A stretch of DNA of 64,000 nt from Symsagittifera roscoffensis (lineage: Eukaryota; Xenacoelomorpha; Acoela; Convolutidae): positions 98,511,705 to 98,575,704 of the forward strand of contig NC_087062.1 in assembly GCF_963678635.1 (NCBI RefSeq), written 5' to 3'. Below are positions 12,483-23,712 of the stretch, in pieces; within the stretch, counting starts at the first letter, position 1; every line of letters begins with the position of its first letter. Position numbers and translations under genes: made by a program. The notes beneath the pieces are model-generated. The model saw only the letters and a program-made list of their open reading frames with translations. It was not told the origin of the DNA and searched no databases.

Positions 12483-12960
12483 CAGTATATAGATCATACT
12501 CGACCACGAAGACGAGCATCAAGAGACTAGACAGTCCTCTCATACTCAATCTACAGAATGGCTAAACACAACCGATGTGCCTCCCACAATCACATCTCAA
12601 AATGGATTAGAAATACGACTTGACTTCGCAGAAAAGGACCTCATTGAATGAGACCAATGACCACCTCGATGTCCAAGTATACGCACAGATCCGAGTTACA
12701 AGGCATTCCCTCCAAACTCAATCTTCACGCCATTACCAAACAAGAACGGAACACAGTCAGGTCTCCGCCAAACAAGAAGAAAGAATCATAGCAATCCATT
12801 TGGAAATCAGACTGATTTCGTTGACGGTCACAGTCATTGTTGAATGACAACCCTCATATCGAACATCCTAGCTTCCTGGAGCTTCCTTCTCCAAGAACGG
12901 AACCAAGAAAATATACTCGCAGAAAACAACGATCATCATCCATCCTCCCTTACATATAGA
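12483..12960 (+). pseudogene. Remnant of the 3'-terminal basic ORF, copy B
   Basis: Starts with the same MQYIDHT codons as the 157-aa ORF at 25235-25708 but soon hits stops. A 75-aa open segment (12620-12847) keeps the QRTSLN-TNDHLD and QTRT blocks. It lies immediately upstream of the LTR, as in the large element. Confidence 0.5.
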
Positions 12961-12997
12961 AGTTAAAAGAACAAAAACTCTGTAAAACCCTGATGGG

Positions 12998-13375
12998 TGG
13001 AACCAGATCTAAACTATAATTTATTATTGGCTATAAATTAGATATTTCATCCCAATAAAATCATTAATCCTAACCAATCATACTTCATCAAACTAACAAT
13101 CCACTTATTTGTGAGTGCTGAAAATACTTGTAATTTCAGCACCAGAAAGATTTGAATTTAACTTACAACTTAGTTGCTTTCTCCAAGAGACTGAATAGTA
13201 ATCAAACCAGTATACTCTAGATCTATTGAGACTAAGAGATATTAGAGTAAGATTAGGATCGGCATTAGTCTAAGAAGTTGCAGGAATCTATCCGGCCGAA
13301 AATATGATAACGTGACGAGCAGACAGTGTACACTATCTGAAATTACTCTATGAGTTAGACCTCCATCCCAACTCA
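12998..13375 (+). repeat. 3' LTR of copy B
   Basis: Begins TGGAACC and ends ACTCA, matching in order and orientation the LTRs at 24738-25148 and 42713-43149 (minus strand). Shared blocks include the TTACAAG-TTTCAGCAC region, the AGTATACTCTAGATCTATTGAG region and the ATCTATCCGGCCGAAAATA region. It is clearly more diverged than the other two are from each other. A TATA-like CTATAAATT (about 13030) and an AATAAAA (about 13056) lie inside it. Confidence 0.85.
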
Positions 13376-14400
13376 ATTGGTTTCACACAGTGTTTTTCGC
13401 GTTTTTGGCATCGGCGTCAGAATTCCCTTGTGCCGATCCGTCATGTACTGAGTCCAGGTGCTCAATCCACACTTTTTCATTTGAATTTGCATCCCTGTCG
13501 CGTATCTGTTTTGGAGTTAGCGCAGCTCGTTTGATTAATTTTGTCAGTATATGATAATTTCAAATTATCTAATGGAAATTTTTTGATGTTGTAGGTAGTA
13601 GCTCAAATTTTAAGATTGCTTTATCTTTCTTTGGATTGGGTCTCGAATTCGTTTCGAATGGGAGTGTTTTTGAGATTGCGAGTGGCGTATTTTTTGATGA
13701 GTTCAGAAACATCAAGTGCTAGCTCTTAAGTTGTTTTTGTTGGATCAATTTCATCACGGCCATTCTCCTATTTCTGGTTTGGATCTTTCTGTTGAACAAA
13801 CTGATCGCTCTATGGTCTTCCCTGTGTTTGTGTCTGGTCAAATAGTGTTTTTCGAGTGACCCCGTTTTCTCAATGCATGAACTTACCGACTGCTTCTGCC
13901 GTATTTTTGATAATTTCTTTGGTTGAGGAGTATTTTGAAAAATTATCTTTCGCAACCAAAATGCATGCATTTTTAATTTGCTGATCAAAAAAAAATCTGT
14001 CAAAATTTAGAGTTGGATTGCTTCGTTCGGTTCGACAACTTGATCTATTTTTTAAAACAAGAAGGCTTAAGTATGAATGATTTCAAGTTTTACCTTTTGT
14101 CTCTACACTCCTAGCATAATTGTACTTTCAAGACTGCTTCTCTGTAGATCCAGGGAAATCGAATTCGATTCGTGTTGACCAGCATCGCCGCCATTCTGGT
14201 ATGTGACAAACGAAGAGCTTCCAGACTTTCTTCTAGATTTTTTTTCTATGAGAGAAGTACTAGATACTTTGGAATTAAAACTTGCCACGAGCAAGCAAGC
14301 GATCAGAGAAAGTAATAAAAACAAATCGTGTATAGATCTCTTTTTCTGCAATCAAACAATGCCAAACCAAATGGGTTCGAACATCATTACACTGTGACAC
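13376..14400. other. Intergenic DNA, no confident gene
   Basis: No convincing gene. An open stretch on the minus strand (14103 to about 14350) follows an acceptor-like TTGATTGCAG and would encode a hydrophobic helix and a Ser-rich tail of about 80 residues, so a single exon cannot be excluded. The rest shows nothing I recognise. Confidence 0.4.
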
Positions 14401-15039
14401 TTGATCTAAACATTCATACAGAATAAGAGACGCTCATTCAAAAAATGCCGCTACAACCTGGTATAAACTGCACTCTAATAAAATAGCTGAAAATCTCAGG
14501 GCGAAACTTAGATCTGACATCGACAAAAATTTTTACTAGACTGTAATGAAGTTTTTTCAAGACTGCATGAAAATTTCATAGTTAAATTAGACTTGATTCT
14601 TTCCGAAAACTGTATCTCCAAAAAGGACAAAAAATGGGATTGATAATGGAACAAAAAAGCGGCCACGAAAAAATATCGATTACTAAACCAGTTTAAAAGG
14701 CTCGATACATCAGCATTGAGCATAAAGTATCAACATCAATCAATTTTTGCTAAATAATCAGTATTTAAGAAAAGGAAAGCGTTCTATCAAGAAACGTTGA
14801 AGGTAGAAGCAAGTTCTCAAAATATAAAAATTGTTTCAGAATGTACAACGATTCAACAGGCCCAGAAAAGAAAAGAAGATAATCCAACCGAAGACAACTT
14901 AAATGAAAATTTTTCTTGTATTGGAAAAAAACATTGCTGCAGAATTGTTTTCGGCCACGCAAAAGAACGTTTCGCACTCAATCAATTGTTTTTATCTTTT
15001 TATTTGAAACCAATGATCAAAATAACATATTTGAATACT

Positions 15040-15713
15040 TGAAACCGAAAAAAAGCCTTGACCCATACGGCATTAACTAATTTTATCTGAAAAACTTCAT
15101 TCTGTACTTTTGAAGTTGTTGACATTGTTTTCTCAAAACATTTTGCTTGCTACTTTTCTCCGGAAATCCTATAAATTGGTAAAGAAACTCCCACATACAA
15201 AGATGGTAACAAAATAGATCCTGCAAATCTAAGACCATTTTTGTACGTGTTTTCGGCAGTTTTTTTGAGAAGCTCTTTTTCAATAGGTTGAACGATTCGT
15301 TTAACAAACATAATATGTTCAGTCAATTTTAGATTGGGTTTCGTTTGGAGATGCTATTGTATCGCTGATTGAGGAAATTAGATTTCGCTGGAAAGATCAA
15401 ATCATCTTAATCAAATGCGCAATCATAGACCTGAAATAAGTTTTTGACACTGTCGATCATAGTGTTTTGCTGGATAAATGCGAGTCAAATGGACTTAGGG
15501 GATCTATTTTTAAGGTTTTGAAACCGTTTTTATCAAACAGAAAACTAGTTTGTGTAGATCTTGAGACAGAATTCAAAAGTTGCAAAATTAAAGTTGTGTG
15601 TTCCACAGGGATCAATATTGGGCCCACTTCCATTCACATCTTGTATAAAGGACATAGAAAAAGCAACAATCCTCAGCACCTGTAACGTGTTAACCTATGC
15701 GGATGATACAAAC
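15040..15713 (+). pseudogene. Non-LTR retrotransposon reverse transcriptase fragment
   Basis: Several reverse transcriptase blocks occur in order but in shifting frames: a KKSLDPYGI block (about 15050), an FDTVDHSVLL block (15440-15475) preceded by an in-frame TAA, VPQGSILGP (about 15603-15630), and YADDT, the catalytic motif, ending at 15713. These are typical of jockey/CR1-like non-LTR elements. The frame changes between FDTVDH and VPQG. The assembly gap begins directly after YADDT, so the 3' part is missing. The possible upstream ORF2 part (14400-15040) is too decayed to annotate. Confidence 0.75.
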
Positions 15714-15913
15714 NNNNNNNNNNNNNNNNNNNNNNNNNNNNNNNNNNNNNNNNNNNNNNNNNNNNNNNNNNNNNNNNNNNNNNNNNNNNNNNNNNNNNNN
15801 NNNNNNNNNNNNNNNNNNNNNNNNNNNNNNNNNNNNNNNNNNNNNNNNNNNNNNNNNNNNNNNNNNNNNNNNNNNNNNNNNNNNNNNNNNNNNNNNNNNN
15901 NNNNNNNNNNNNN
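15714..15913. other. Assembly gap of 200 N
   Basis: Exactly 200 unknown bases, the size usually used for a gap of unknown length. ORFs that appear to read through it are not real evidence of coding. Confidence 0.99.
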
Positions 15914-16205
15914 ACAATTTTTCTTTATTATTCTGTCTCATCAACGTCGGGTTTACGATTTTCATATCGTATATTACACCTCGAAGTCGGTTTCGTTTAG
16001 TGTAGTTTTGTACGAACAGTGGGAGCATGTGGAGGTTTCTGTCGTTCTGCGTCGCTGTTGCATTATACTCCTTTCCTAGGACATCCTTTAGGCTTCTCCT
16101 GTACAGGGGTAAGTCCTCTTCCGTTAGTTCTTCTCTTGGTACGATGTGTGTAGTTTTAGCGTTTGAAAGTTGGCCTCTGTTTCCTTCCACAATTATGTTT
16201 GCGCT
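15914..16205 (-). other. Open stretch of about 95 codons next to the gap, unknown
   Basis: The minus strand is open from a TGA at about 16205 to the gap, giving a charged segment with PREELTEEDLPLYRRSLKD. There is no ATG at its start. Its end lies in unknown sequence. It sits between a non-LTR relic and a palindrome, so it may be part of another transposon. I recognise no domain. Confidence 0.2.
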
Positions 16206-16313
16206 TCAAGGATTTCCACCAAATCAAAACTTTAAAAAATTAGTTTTACAAGTCTGGATTTGCTGGGTTTCTTATCAATTTTTTCAATTTGGTATCAGAT
16301 AGGTAGCAGATTT

Positions 16314-16481
16314 TTTCCATCCACTTCAATGTCTTTGGGTTTTTCTCGTTACTTTTTTCCAGTTTTCTAAGATCTTAACTGTGCTGCAATCCTTGCCAAG
16401 GATTGCAGTTCAGTTAAGATCTTAGAGGACTGGAAAAGAGTAAACAAGAAAAAAAAACCAAAGACATTGAAGTGGATGGAA
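16314..16481. repeat. Compact palindrome, about 80-bp arms
   Basis: Left arm 16314-16394 and right arm 16398-16481 are near-perfect reverse complements, with a 3-bp centre (CCTTGCCAAGG). Examples are CACTTCAATGTCTTTGG against CCAAAGACATTGAAGTG, and GATCTTAACTG against CAGTTAAGATC. Weaker symmetry extends outward on both sides. There is no coding content. Confidence 0.9.
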
Positions 16482-16522
16482 AAATTCACTATCAGACACT
16501 GAATTGAACAAGACTGGTCGTA

Positions 16523-17022
16523 TCAGGGCGAAGCCCTGATTGTTCCGACAGTCTTTTAAGGTCTATGGAGCAGTAATATGAAAAATTAAATAAAACAAAT
16601 ATACGAATTTTTTTTTCAAATTGTGTGATTTTTGTGAAAAATCATCTCCCACGCGCTAAATATAGTACAAAGTGATAGATTTCGCTTCTTGCAACAATCC
16701 AATTATGTCAAATAAGTTTCCATCGACAAATTAGTAATGAATTCTATGACGGACTTAATCTCAGCTTAAGCGTTAATAGCGGGAAAACTTCGGGCGCTTA
16801 TTGTCCCAAACTAGCCAAAACGTCAATCTTAAATTCCCATAATTTCACAAAAAAACGATCGCAGGTAAGATATCTTTTCAAAATAAGTTCGAGACAACAG
16901 TATCTTTTGCATGCTATAAAAAGATTTTGTCAGTATCGCTAGTTAAAAAGTCGAAACTTGTCTGAACAAAAAAAACCACCCGAGCACAAATATTCCGGTA
17001 ATTTCGTTACGGAAGTCGGAAC
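16523..17022. repeat. Mini-element 1 with GTTCCGAC ends and hairpin
   Basis: A 17-bp hairpin TCAGGGCGAAGCCCTGA (16523-16539) is followed by GTTCCGAC (16542); the unit ends with GTCGGAAC (17015-17022), its inverted repeat. A second internal hairpin (TTCCGGTAA...TTACGGAA) precedes the right end. Internal sequence resembles the next unit. It looks like a non-autonomous DNA transposon or similar mini-element; no ORF. Confidence 0.55.
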
Positions 17023-17053
17023 AAAAAGAAGATAAGAAAAGACTGCTCGTTTA

Positions 17054-17499
17054 TCAGGGCGAAGCCCTGAATGTTCCGACTGTTCCTTACTTCATTTCAT
17101 ATCGAATAGATTTTGGGGAAAGAAAATTTTGAAAACCTATAAGAATTGGGCAATATCATAATGTGAAATAATGAATTGTACGAAATTAATACGATCGATC
17201 TGATTAGCTAGCCTCCATTCAATTTTGAACATTTTTTTTTTGTGCGAGATATTTTGCCACACATAAAGAATTTGAAATACGCTCTCAGCAATATGAATAA
17301 ATTCTTCACAAAATTATGGTAGGACTTTACGAAAAATTATCAGAGGTAAAATATCATTTCAAATTTGAACTCAGGCAGTCGATATCATCAATGGGGCATA
17401 AGAAAGTTTTATCGAAAACACTTATTTTGATCGCTGAAAATTGACTGAATAAAAAACCTCACAGAGCATAAATATTCCGTTTTCTTCGCAAGTCGGAAC
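17054..17499. repeat. Mini-element 2, same family, in tandem
   Basis: The same 17-bp hairpin (17054-17070), GTTCCGAC (17073) and terminal GTCGGAAC (17492-17499) as the preceding unit, with diverged but alignable interior and the same orientation. The two lie head to tail about 30 bp apart. Confidence 0.55.
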
Positions 17500-18293
17500 A
17501 AGGATAAAATACATTCGATTTATAAATTCCAGAAGTGCGGCGACGAAATGTTTTTTAATGTCCGATTGGTTGTCTTATTAAGTAGCCAATTATCCCCATC
17601 TTAATTCCTGGCAGGTATTTGACATCTATAAGGAATCGCAATAATACATCTACAGAGACCGTTAATTTTGACTGGATATTTCATCACTAGTTTACCTTTA
17701 TAAGAACAATCAAAGTGTCGGTGGTCGGCAACTACCATGAAAAATAGAGAAAAAATTTGAAGTTTTTTACCGCCCGAACTACGCCGAGTAACTCACGTTC
17801 TTTTACCATGCTTTTCTCGCCTCGAAGTCTCTAAACAACTGTTTTCACTACATGCTTTTTTGATCTACAAAAGCTTCCGAAATAATTTCCGCAGCGCTTA
17901 GTTTTTCAATAAAGTGTATGTCAGGAAGTCGTCGTGTACCATTGCCATTAGATGTTTTACCGGTAGTTCTCCCTACCACCAAACTTTAGTGTCTTCGATA
18001 GCCCAATCCCACGACTCTAATGGGATAAATAGCTTAGCCAATGTGATGAATGCATCTCTGTTTCTTTTTGGGGGACGGTCATGAATAAGTTGTTTCCATT
18101 ATCATCCTTATGATTTTTTTTCCGCCGTACACTCGGAACAGTCTCGAGCAATTTATTGGCCGCGATTTGGTTTCGGAACGGCGCTGAGGGTATATTTTTT
18201 CAGTTTTACTCTTAGTAAGTGACCACATGAATCATTAGCCCTCAGGAAATACATAACTTTTTCTTCATTAACATGGTTTTTAATGGCTAAAAC

Positions 18294-18476
18294 TTATATA
18301 TTCATCGCGATGTCTTGCCATCTTACCTGTGAGGCATACTCTGCGTATGCAACTGGATCTACTTTGTTTTCCTCATTGTTTGACTGACGGACTCTCCCCT
18401 CCTCTTGTCTATTATTTGTCTTATGTTTTGACTGATGATCTACAAACTTCAGCAAAATTTGTCTCTTGCAGGGCAT
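18294..18476 (-). pseudogene. Short conserved open segment, left arm
   Basis: A 60-codon ATG ORF ending in YAEYASQVRWQDIAMN. The same peptide with conservative changes is encoded on the plus strand at 22252-22470 in the other arm. Both stretches stay open, which hints at past coding, but no domain is recognised and no longer ORF surrounds them. Confidence 0.3.
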
Positions 18477-19269
18477 TGTATACTACTTTGCACATAATTT
18501 GTCTTTTGAGGGACCTACAGCCAGATTCTTGGTGTCAAGGTTGTTTCTTTTGAAATAAAAATCTGTTTGAATTCTGTTGTTTAGCTCCTCGCCTTCTGTT
18601 GTCCTCTACAGAAGGCGAGGAGAATTTTGGTTTTTGACTACTTTTGTTGTTGTTTATCCTCGACCTCTGTTATTGGATTTTCTCCGCGGACTGATATGTG
18701 GTTCTTTTTTATGTTTGAGGTACTCGGAGTCTGTGTTATTGAATGTTGAGAAAAATGGCGTTTATTGTTGATGTTTTGACTCCATTTGACTCCAATGTAA
18801 TCGAATGGGGTCTATAGGTGTCCTGGTTTCAGCCAGTGGTTCTTTTTAATCTTGTCATTGACAATGTGTGCCCTGACTATATCAAGTGCCGATTATACCT
18901 ACTTCCTTGTCCCCAATATGCATTCGAGTCAAGAATTACAAGTTCAGCGTGGAATTGTTCCAGATTTTTATGCTTTTGCTGATGTCTACAATTGAAGTTA
19001 TACCCACCGAAAGAGACTATTTGTTTGCGTTCGCTGAAAACCTCCTGTGAATAGTTTTGTCGAATTATCGCTGAGACAGCACTTACGCTAAGATGTACGG
19101 CTTTTGTTGTCTGAATTGTCTCTGATTCTCTGAACCTAGGTACAGCAACAAGTAATTCTTAGTTTTCGCGTTTGGCGCGTCGTGGTGACCTTTGACCAAA
19201 CACCACTCCTTGTTTAGTTCTGTGTAATATGTTTTCTCATTACCTATATTACTCGCTTCTCATACTTTC

Positions 19270-19557
19270 TCAAATCTCTATCTCTTTTCCGTGTATTGGT
19301 TTATACCGCGACTGTAAGCTGACCTCCATAAATCTGACCTCCATAAATGCTTCCTGAGAATACTCCAACTCCAACTCTGGTTTCAGTCGCAGTACATCTC
19401 CGATTGAGTTGTTTTTTCGGCGATTTTTGTCATTTCGAAAAATACGGCCAACTTTTCTCATCCAAGAGATTGTGATTGTGTAGCGTTTTGCCAGAATGGA
19501 TTGATCGGGGATGAGTTCATGAAATCTGCTGGCTAACCCTTGTTGTACGGCATACAC
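19270..19557 (-). pseudogene. Open segment of 95 codons, left arm
   Basis: The ORF contains SRFHELIPDQSILAKRYTI and a basic middle part. Its inverted twin at 21146-21334 is truncated by indels after the shared first half. It may be a relic of a transposon protein; the family is not recognised. Confidence 0.3.
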
Positions 19558-22242
19558 GTATTCTCAATAGCTATCTATGATGTCCCGCTCCTCGGACCTT
19601 GGAACCGTCGCCAAATTACAAAAAGAGTCACAAGTTGACCGAAATCTGGAGATACCTTGTAAAACTTTAACTCAAGTGAAGACAACCATTTTGTAATTTA
19701 CAATTCAGCTTTCTGCAGCTAGCCCCAGAGTTGGCTACGATGCGTAACTTCGGCCGTCAAGGTCATCTTGAACTTAAATGACAACCTGTTTAAAAGGACC
19801 CAGTGTTTACAGAACAATGATTATATAAACGACAATTAGATAAGAACAAAGCTCATAGCTTGATACAGCATGTAGTGCGACACACGGCAAAACTATTTGT
19901 CACAGACTGAAACGATGCTTGTAGAATGTCAATCCAAATTTTCGTAGTTTAAAAAAAATTGTTTTGGTTTTCAACAGCGAAAGATAGAAAAAGGAGTTCG
20001 TATTTCACTAAAATGGTGTTTTGAATTTTGCTGCAAACTCTATTCACTTAGCCTAAAAAAATTCTCAAAAATAGGCAACCAAAATAGCAGAAGTATTAAT
20101 TAGCTCAAATTAACTAAGAAAGCAGCTTTTTTCGAGTCGCTTTCCAGTTTTTGCGACATGAAATTTTTGCTGTAGGGACTAATTGGTCTCTCATTGAACT
20201 TATAAAATTGAAAATTAAATCGTCAAAATGTTAGATTGAGTGTGTTTTCAAACATACCCGAGTCGAGATTTTTCACCTAATTTGAAGCAAGATTCTTTTT
20301 GGATAAACCGTTCAAAAACCGCTCAAACCGCTCATTTTGAAGCAAGGTTTTGAGCGTAATTGTCTAAAAAAACTGCTCAAAACGCTCAAATCTTGCTTCA
20401 ATTTGGGTGAAAAAATTCGACTCGTGTATGTTTGAAAACACACTCAATCTTTCATTTTGACGATTTACTTTTCAATTTCAAACGCTTTCCAAGTATAAGT
20501 TTATTGAAAGAGCAATTAGGCCCTACTGCAAAAAGTTCGTGTTTCAAAAACTGGAACGCGATTCGAAAAAAGGTGCTTTCTTAGTCAATTTGAGCTGATT
20601 AAAACTTTTGCTATTTTGGTTGCCTATTTTTGAGAATTTTTTAGGCTAAGTGAATGGCGTTTGTAGCAAAATTTAAAACACCATTTTAGCAAAATACAAA
20701 CTCTTTTTTCTATCTTTCGCTGTTGAAAACCAAAACAATTTTTCTAAAACTACGAAAATTTTGCAAATTTAGATTGACATTTTACAAGCATCGTTTCAGT
20801 CTATGACAAATAGTTCTGCCGTGTGTCGCACTACTTGCTATACCAAGCTATGAGATTTGTTCTTAAATTGTCGTTTATAAAATCCTTGTTCTGCAAACAC
20901 TGGGTCCTTTTAAACAGGTTGTCATTTAAGTTCAAGATGACCTTGACGGCCGAAGTTACTCATAGTAGCCAACTCTGAGGCTAGCTGCAGAAAGCTAAAT
21001 TGTAAATTACAAAAAGGTTGTCTTCACTTGAGATAAAATTTCACTAGGTCTCTCCAGATTTCAGTCAACTTGTGACTCTTTTTGTGTTTTGGCGACGGTT
21101 CTTAGGTCCGAGGGGCGGGACATCGTAGATAGCTATTGAGAATACGTGTATGCCGTGCAACAAGTATTAGCCAGCAGATTTCATGAACTCATCCCCGATC
21201 AATCCATTCTGGCAAAACGCTACACAATTACAATCTCTTGGACGAAAAAAGTTGGCCGTATTTTTCGAAATGACAATAATAGCCGAAAAGGATATTTAAA
21301 AAGAATAGCCGAAATTCAATTCAATCGGAGATGAAATGCGACTGAAAACAGAGTTGGAGTTGGAGTAATCTCAGGAAGCATTTTATGGAGGTCAGCTTAC
21401 AGTCGCGGTAGAAACCAATACACGGAAAAGAGATAGAGATTTGAGAAAGTATGAGAAACGAGTAATATAGTTAAACCAGAAAAAATATTACACAGAACTA
21501 AACAAGGAGTGGTGTTTTGGTCAGAGGTCACCACGACGCGCCAAACGCGAAAACTAAGAATTACTTGTTGCCGTACCTAGGATCAGAGAATCAGAGACAA
21601 TTCAGACAACAAAAGCCGTACATCTCAGCGTAAGTGCTGTCTCAGCGATAATTCGACGAAATTATTCAGAGGAAGTGTTCAGCGAACGCAAACAAATAGT
21701 CGCTTTCGTGAGGTATAACTTCAATTGTAGACATCAGCAAAAACATAAAAATCTGGAACAATTCCACGCTGAACTTGACTCGTATTTCTTGACTCGAATG
21801 CATACTGGGGACAAGGAAGTAGGTAGAATCGGCACTTGATATGGTCAGGGCACACATTTTCAATGACAAGATTAGCAAGAACCACTGGCTGAAACCAGGA
21901 CACCTATAGACCCATTCGATTACATTGGAGTCAAATGGAGTTAAACATGTAGTCAAACATCTCGCGTCAACGATAAACGACATTTTTTCCAACATTCAAT
22001 AACACAGACTCCGAGTACCTCAAACATAAAAAAGAACAACATATCAGTCCAAGGAAAAAAATCCAATAACAGAGGTCGAGGATAAACAACAACAAAAATA
22101 GTCAAAATCAAAATTACGGAAGAAGACAACAGAAGGTCAGGAGCTAAACAATAGACTTCAAACAGAATTTTATTTCAACAGAAACAACCTTGACACCAAG
22201 AATCTGGCTGCAGGTCCCTCGAAATGCAAATTATGCGCAAGG

Positions 22243-22470
22243 TTGTATATAATGCACGGCAAGAAACAAATTTTATTAAAGTTTGTAGAGCATCAGTCAA
22301 AACATATGACAAATAATAGACAAGAGGAGTGGAGAGTCCGTCAGTCAAACAATGAGGAAAACAAAGTAGATCCAGTTGCATACGCAGAGTATGCCTCACG
22401 GGCAAGTTGGCAAGACATCGCGATGAATGAAGTAACCTTATTAGCCATTAAAAACCACGTTAATGAATAA
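22243..22470 (+). pseudogene. Short conserved open segment, right arm
   Basis: The mirror image of 18294-18476, extended to 73 codons from the ATG at 22252. A further open-looking block at 22680-22760 (ITLAKLYIPLESWDW) lies in the same arm but in another frame and with a stop. Together they suggest a decayed protein-coding transposon; the function is unknown. Confidence 0.3.
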
Positions 22471-23193
22471 AAATTTATGTATCTCCTCAGCGCTAATGAT
22501 TCATGTGGTCACTTAATATGAGTAAAAACTGAAAAAGTATATCCAGCGCCGTTCCGAAAAAAAAGCGCGGCCAATAAAATGCTCGAGATTTTTCCGAGTG
22601 CACGGCGGAAAAAAACTCAATAGGGTGATAATGTAAACAACTTATTCATGACCGTCCCCAAAAAAGAAACAGAGATGCATTCATCACATTGGCTAAGCTA
22701 TATATCCCATTAGAGTCGTGGGATTGGGCTAGCGAAGACACTAAAGTTTGGTGGTAGGGAGAAATACCGGTAAAACATCTAATGGCAACGGTACACGACG
22801 ACTTCCTGACATACATTTTATTGAATGATGATTTGCGGAAAAATTTCGGAAGCCTTTGCGGAAGTGAAAACAGTGGTTTAGAGACTTCAAGACGTTACCA
22901 CGGAACGGTCGGATAAAACATATACCCCTTCGGGAAATGATGAAAGAGAAAAGCGAAGCTGAGTGGCTAAAAACAGATCGAGAAAAGAGACAAATGTAGA
23001 CTTTCGAGATCTCAGTTTTACTCGTCGTAAACTACCAATTTGTGACGAGTAAAACTGAGCAAAACACCTGGTTTTGAAACCTTGATTTTGATAGCAAGGT
23101 GTTTTAAACTGAGTAAAAGCACTCTTAGTTAGTTTAAGTTCGATTAAAAACAAGCTTTAACATGTTTCTGAACATCTTGCCTTTCATAAAAAA

Positions 23194-23445
23194 ATGGTTA
23201 TCATACAATTTTCATATATGGAAATTGTATGATAACCATTTTCTCCAAAAAAATGAAGGTATTTATTTTTCATCACCAGATTGTTGTATTTGGTTCAAAT
23301 AGCCGGAGAAACTAGGTTGAATCTTTTTTCAATGGTATTTTGAAATTGTATCAAAATTGTATGATTAGCATTTTCCCATACATGTGATGCAGGCAATTGT
23401 ATGACTAGCATTTTCGGTGTGGGGAAAGGTAAGATAAACATTTTC
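23194..23445. repeat. TTGTATGATAACC hairpin and iterated motif
   Basis: At 23194-23243 a near-perfect 22-bp inverted repeat flanks a short AT spacer. The half-motif ATTGTATGAT-AGCATTTTC then recurs in direct orientation at about 23356, 23397 and, degraded, 23423. This may be the terminus of a small inverted-repeat transposon or a cluster of protein-binding sites. Confidence 0.55.
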
Positions 23446-23514
23446 GGTTTTTGGGGTCAACCCGGGGTCACATTACCTTTCGAGACCTTTTTGTTGGTTT
23501 TAATCGGTTTTCTT

Positions 23515-23712
23515 CCTAAAACCGCTTAAAAACCGCTCAAATCTGGCTTGAAAAACCGTTCAAAAATCACCGCAAGAAATGAGCGGTTTTTCAAGCAAGA
23601 TTTGAGCGGTTTGAACGGTTTTTCCAACAAAACCGGCCAAACCGCTGAAACCGCTCAAATCTTGCTGAAAAGCCGCTCAAACCGCTCATATCTTGAGCGG
23701 TTTTTGAGCGGG
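23515..23712. repeat. Cluster of AACCGCTCAAA / TTTGAGCGGTT motifs
   Basis: About ten copies of the core CCGCTCAAA or its reverse complement TTTGAGCGG occur in both orientations within 200 bp, several followed by TCTTGC. The arrangement allows many alternative hairpins. The same motif occupies the centre of the large palindrome (20300-20400). Confidence 0.65.

Larger units (their letters stand above)
5088..13375 (+). mobile_element. Copy B: 5'-truncated env-bearing Gypsy element with 3' LTR
   Basis: Homologous to positions about 33720 down to 24738 of the large minus-strand element. In order it holds the integrase tail, spacer, hydrophobic ORF, Pro-rich ORF remnant, envelope remnant, post-envelope ORF remnant, GC-rich block, basic ORF remnant and a 378-bp LTR. 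It is much more decayed than the large element, so it is an older insertion. The 5' half (5' LTR, gag, most of pol) is absent from this window. Confidence 0.85.
17820..22895. repeat. Large palindrome, two arms of about 2.5 kb
   Basis: The left arm (about 17820-20285) is matched in reverse complement by the right arm (about 20400-22895), colinearly from the outer ends to a central spacer of about 100 bp containing CCGCTCAAA motifs. Identity looks like 85-92% with small indels. Matching landmarks are 19530 with 21170 (QSILAKRYTITISW segment), 18330 with 22400 (YAEYAS segment) and 18000 with 22720. It may be a foldback transposon or an inverted duplication of an older sequence. The arms carry short open segments but no full gene. 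Confidence 0.88.

Noticed and set aside
15561-16190. ORFs of about 100-170 codons spanning 15714-15913
   Set aside because: Their middle is 200 unknown bases; continuity of the frame cannot be claimed.
16523-17070. CRISPR-like array from the repeated TCAGGGCGAAGCCCTGA
   Set aside because: Only two copies 530 bp apart in a eukaryotic transposon-rich setting; they fit mini-element termini.
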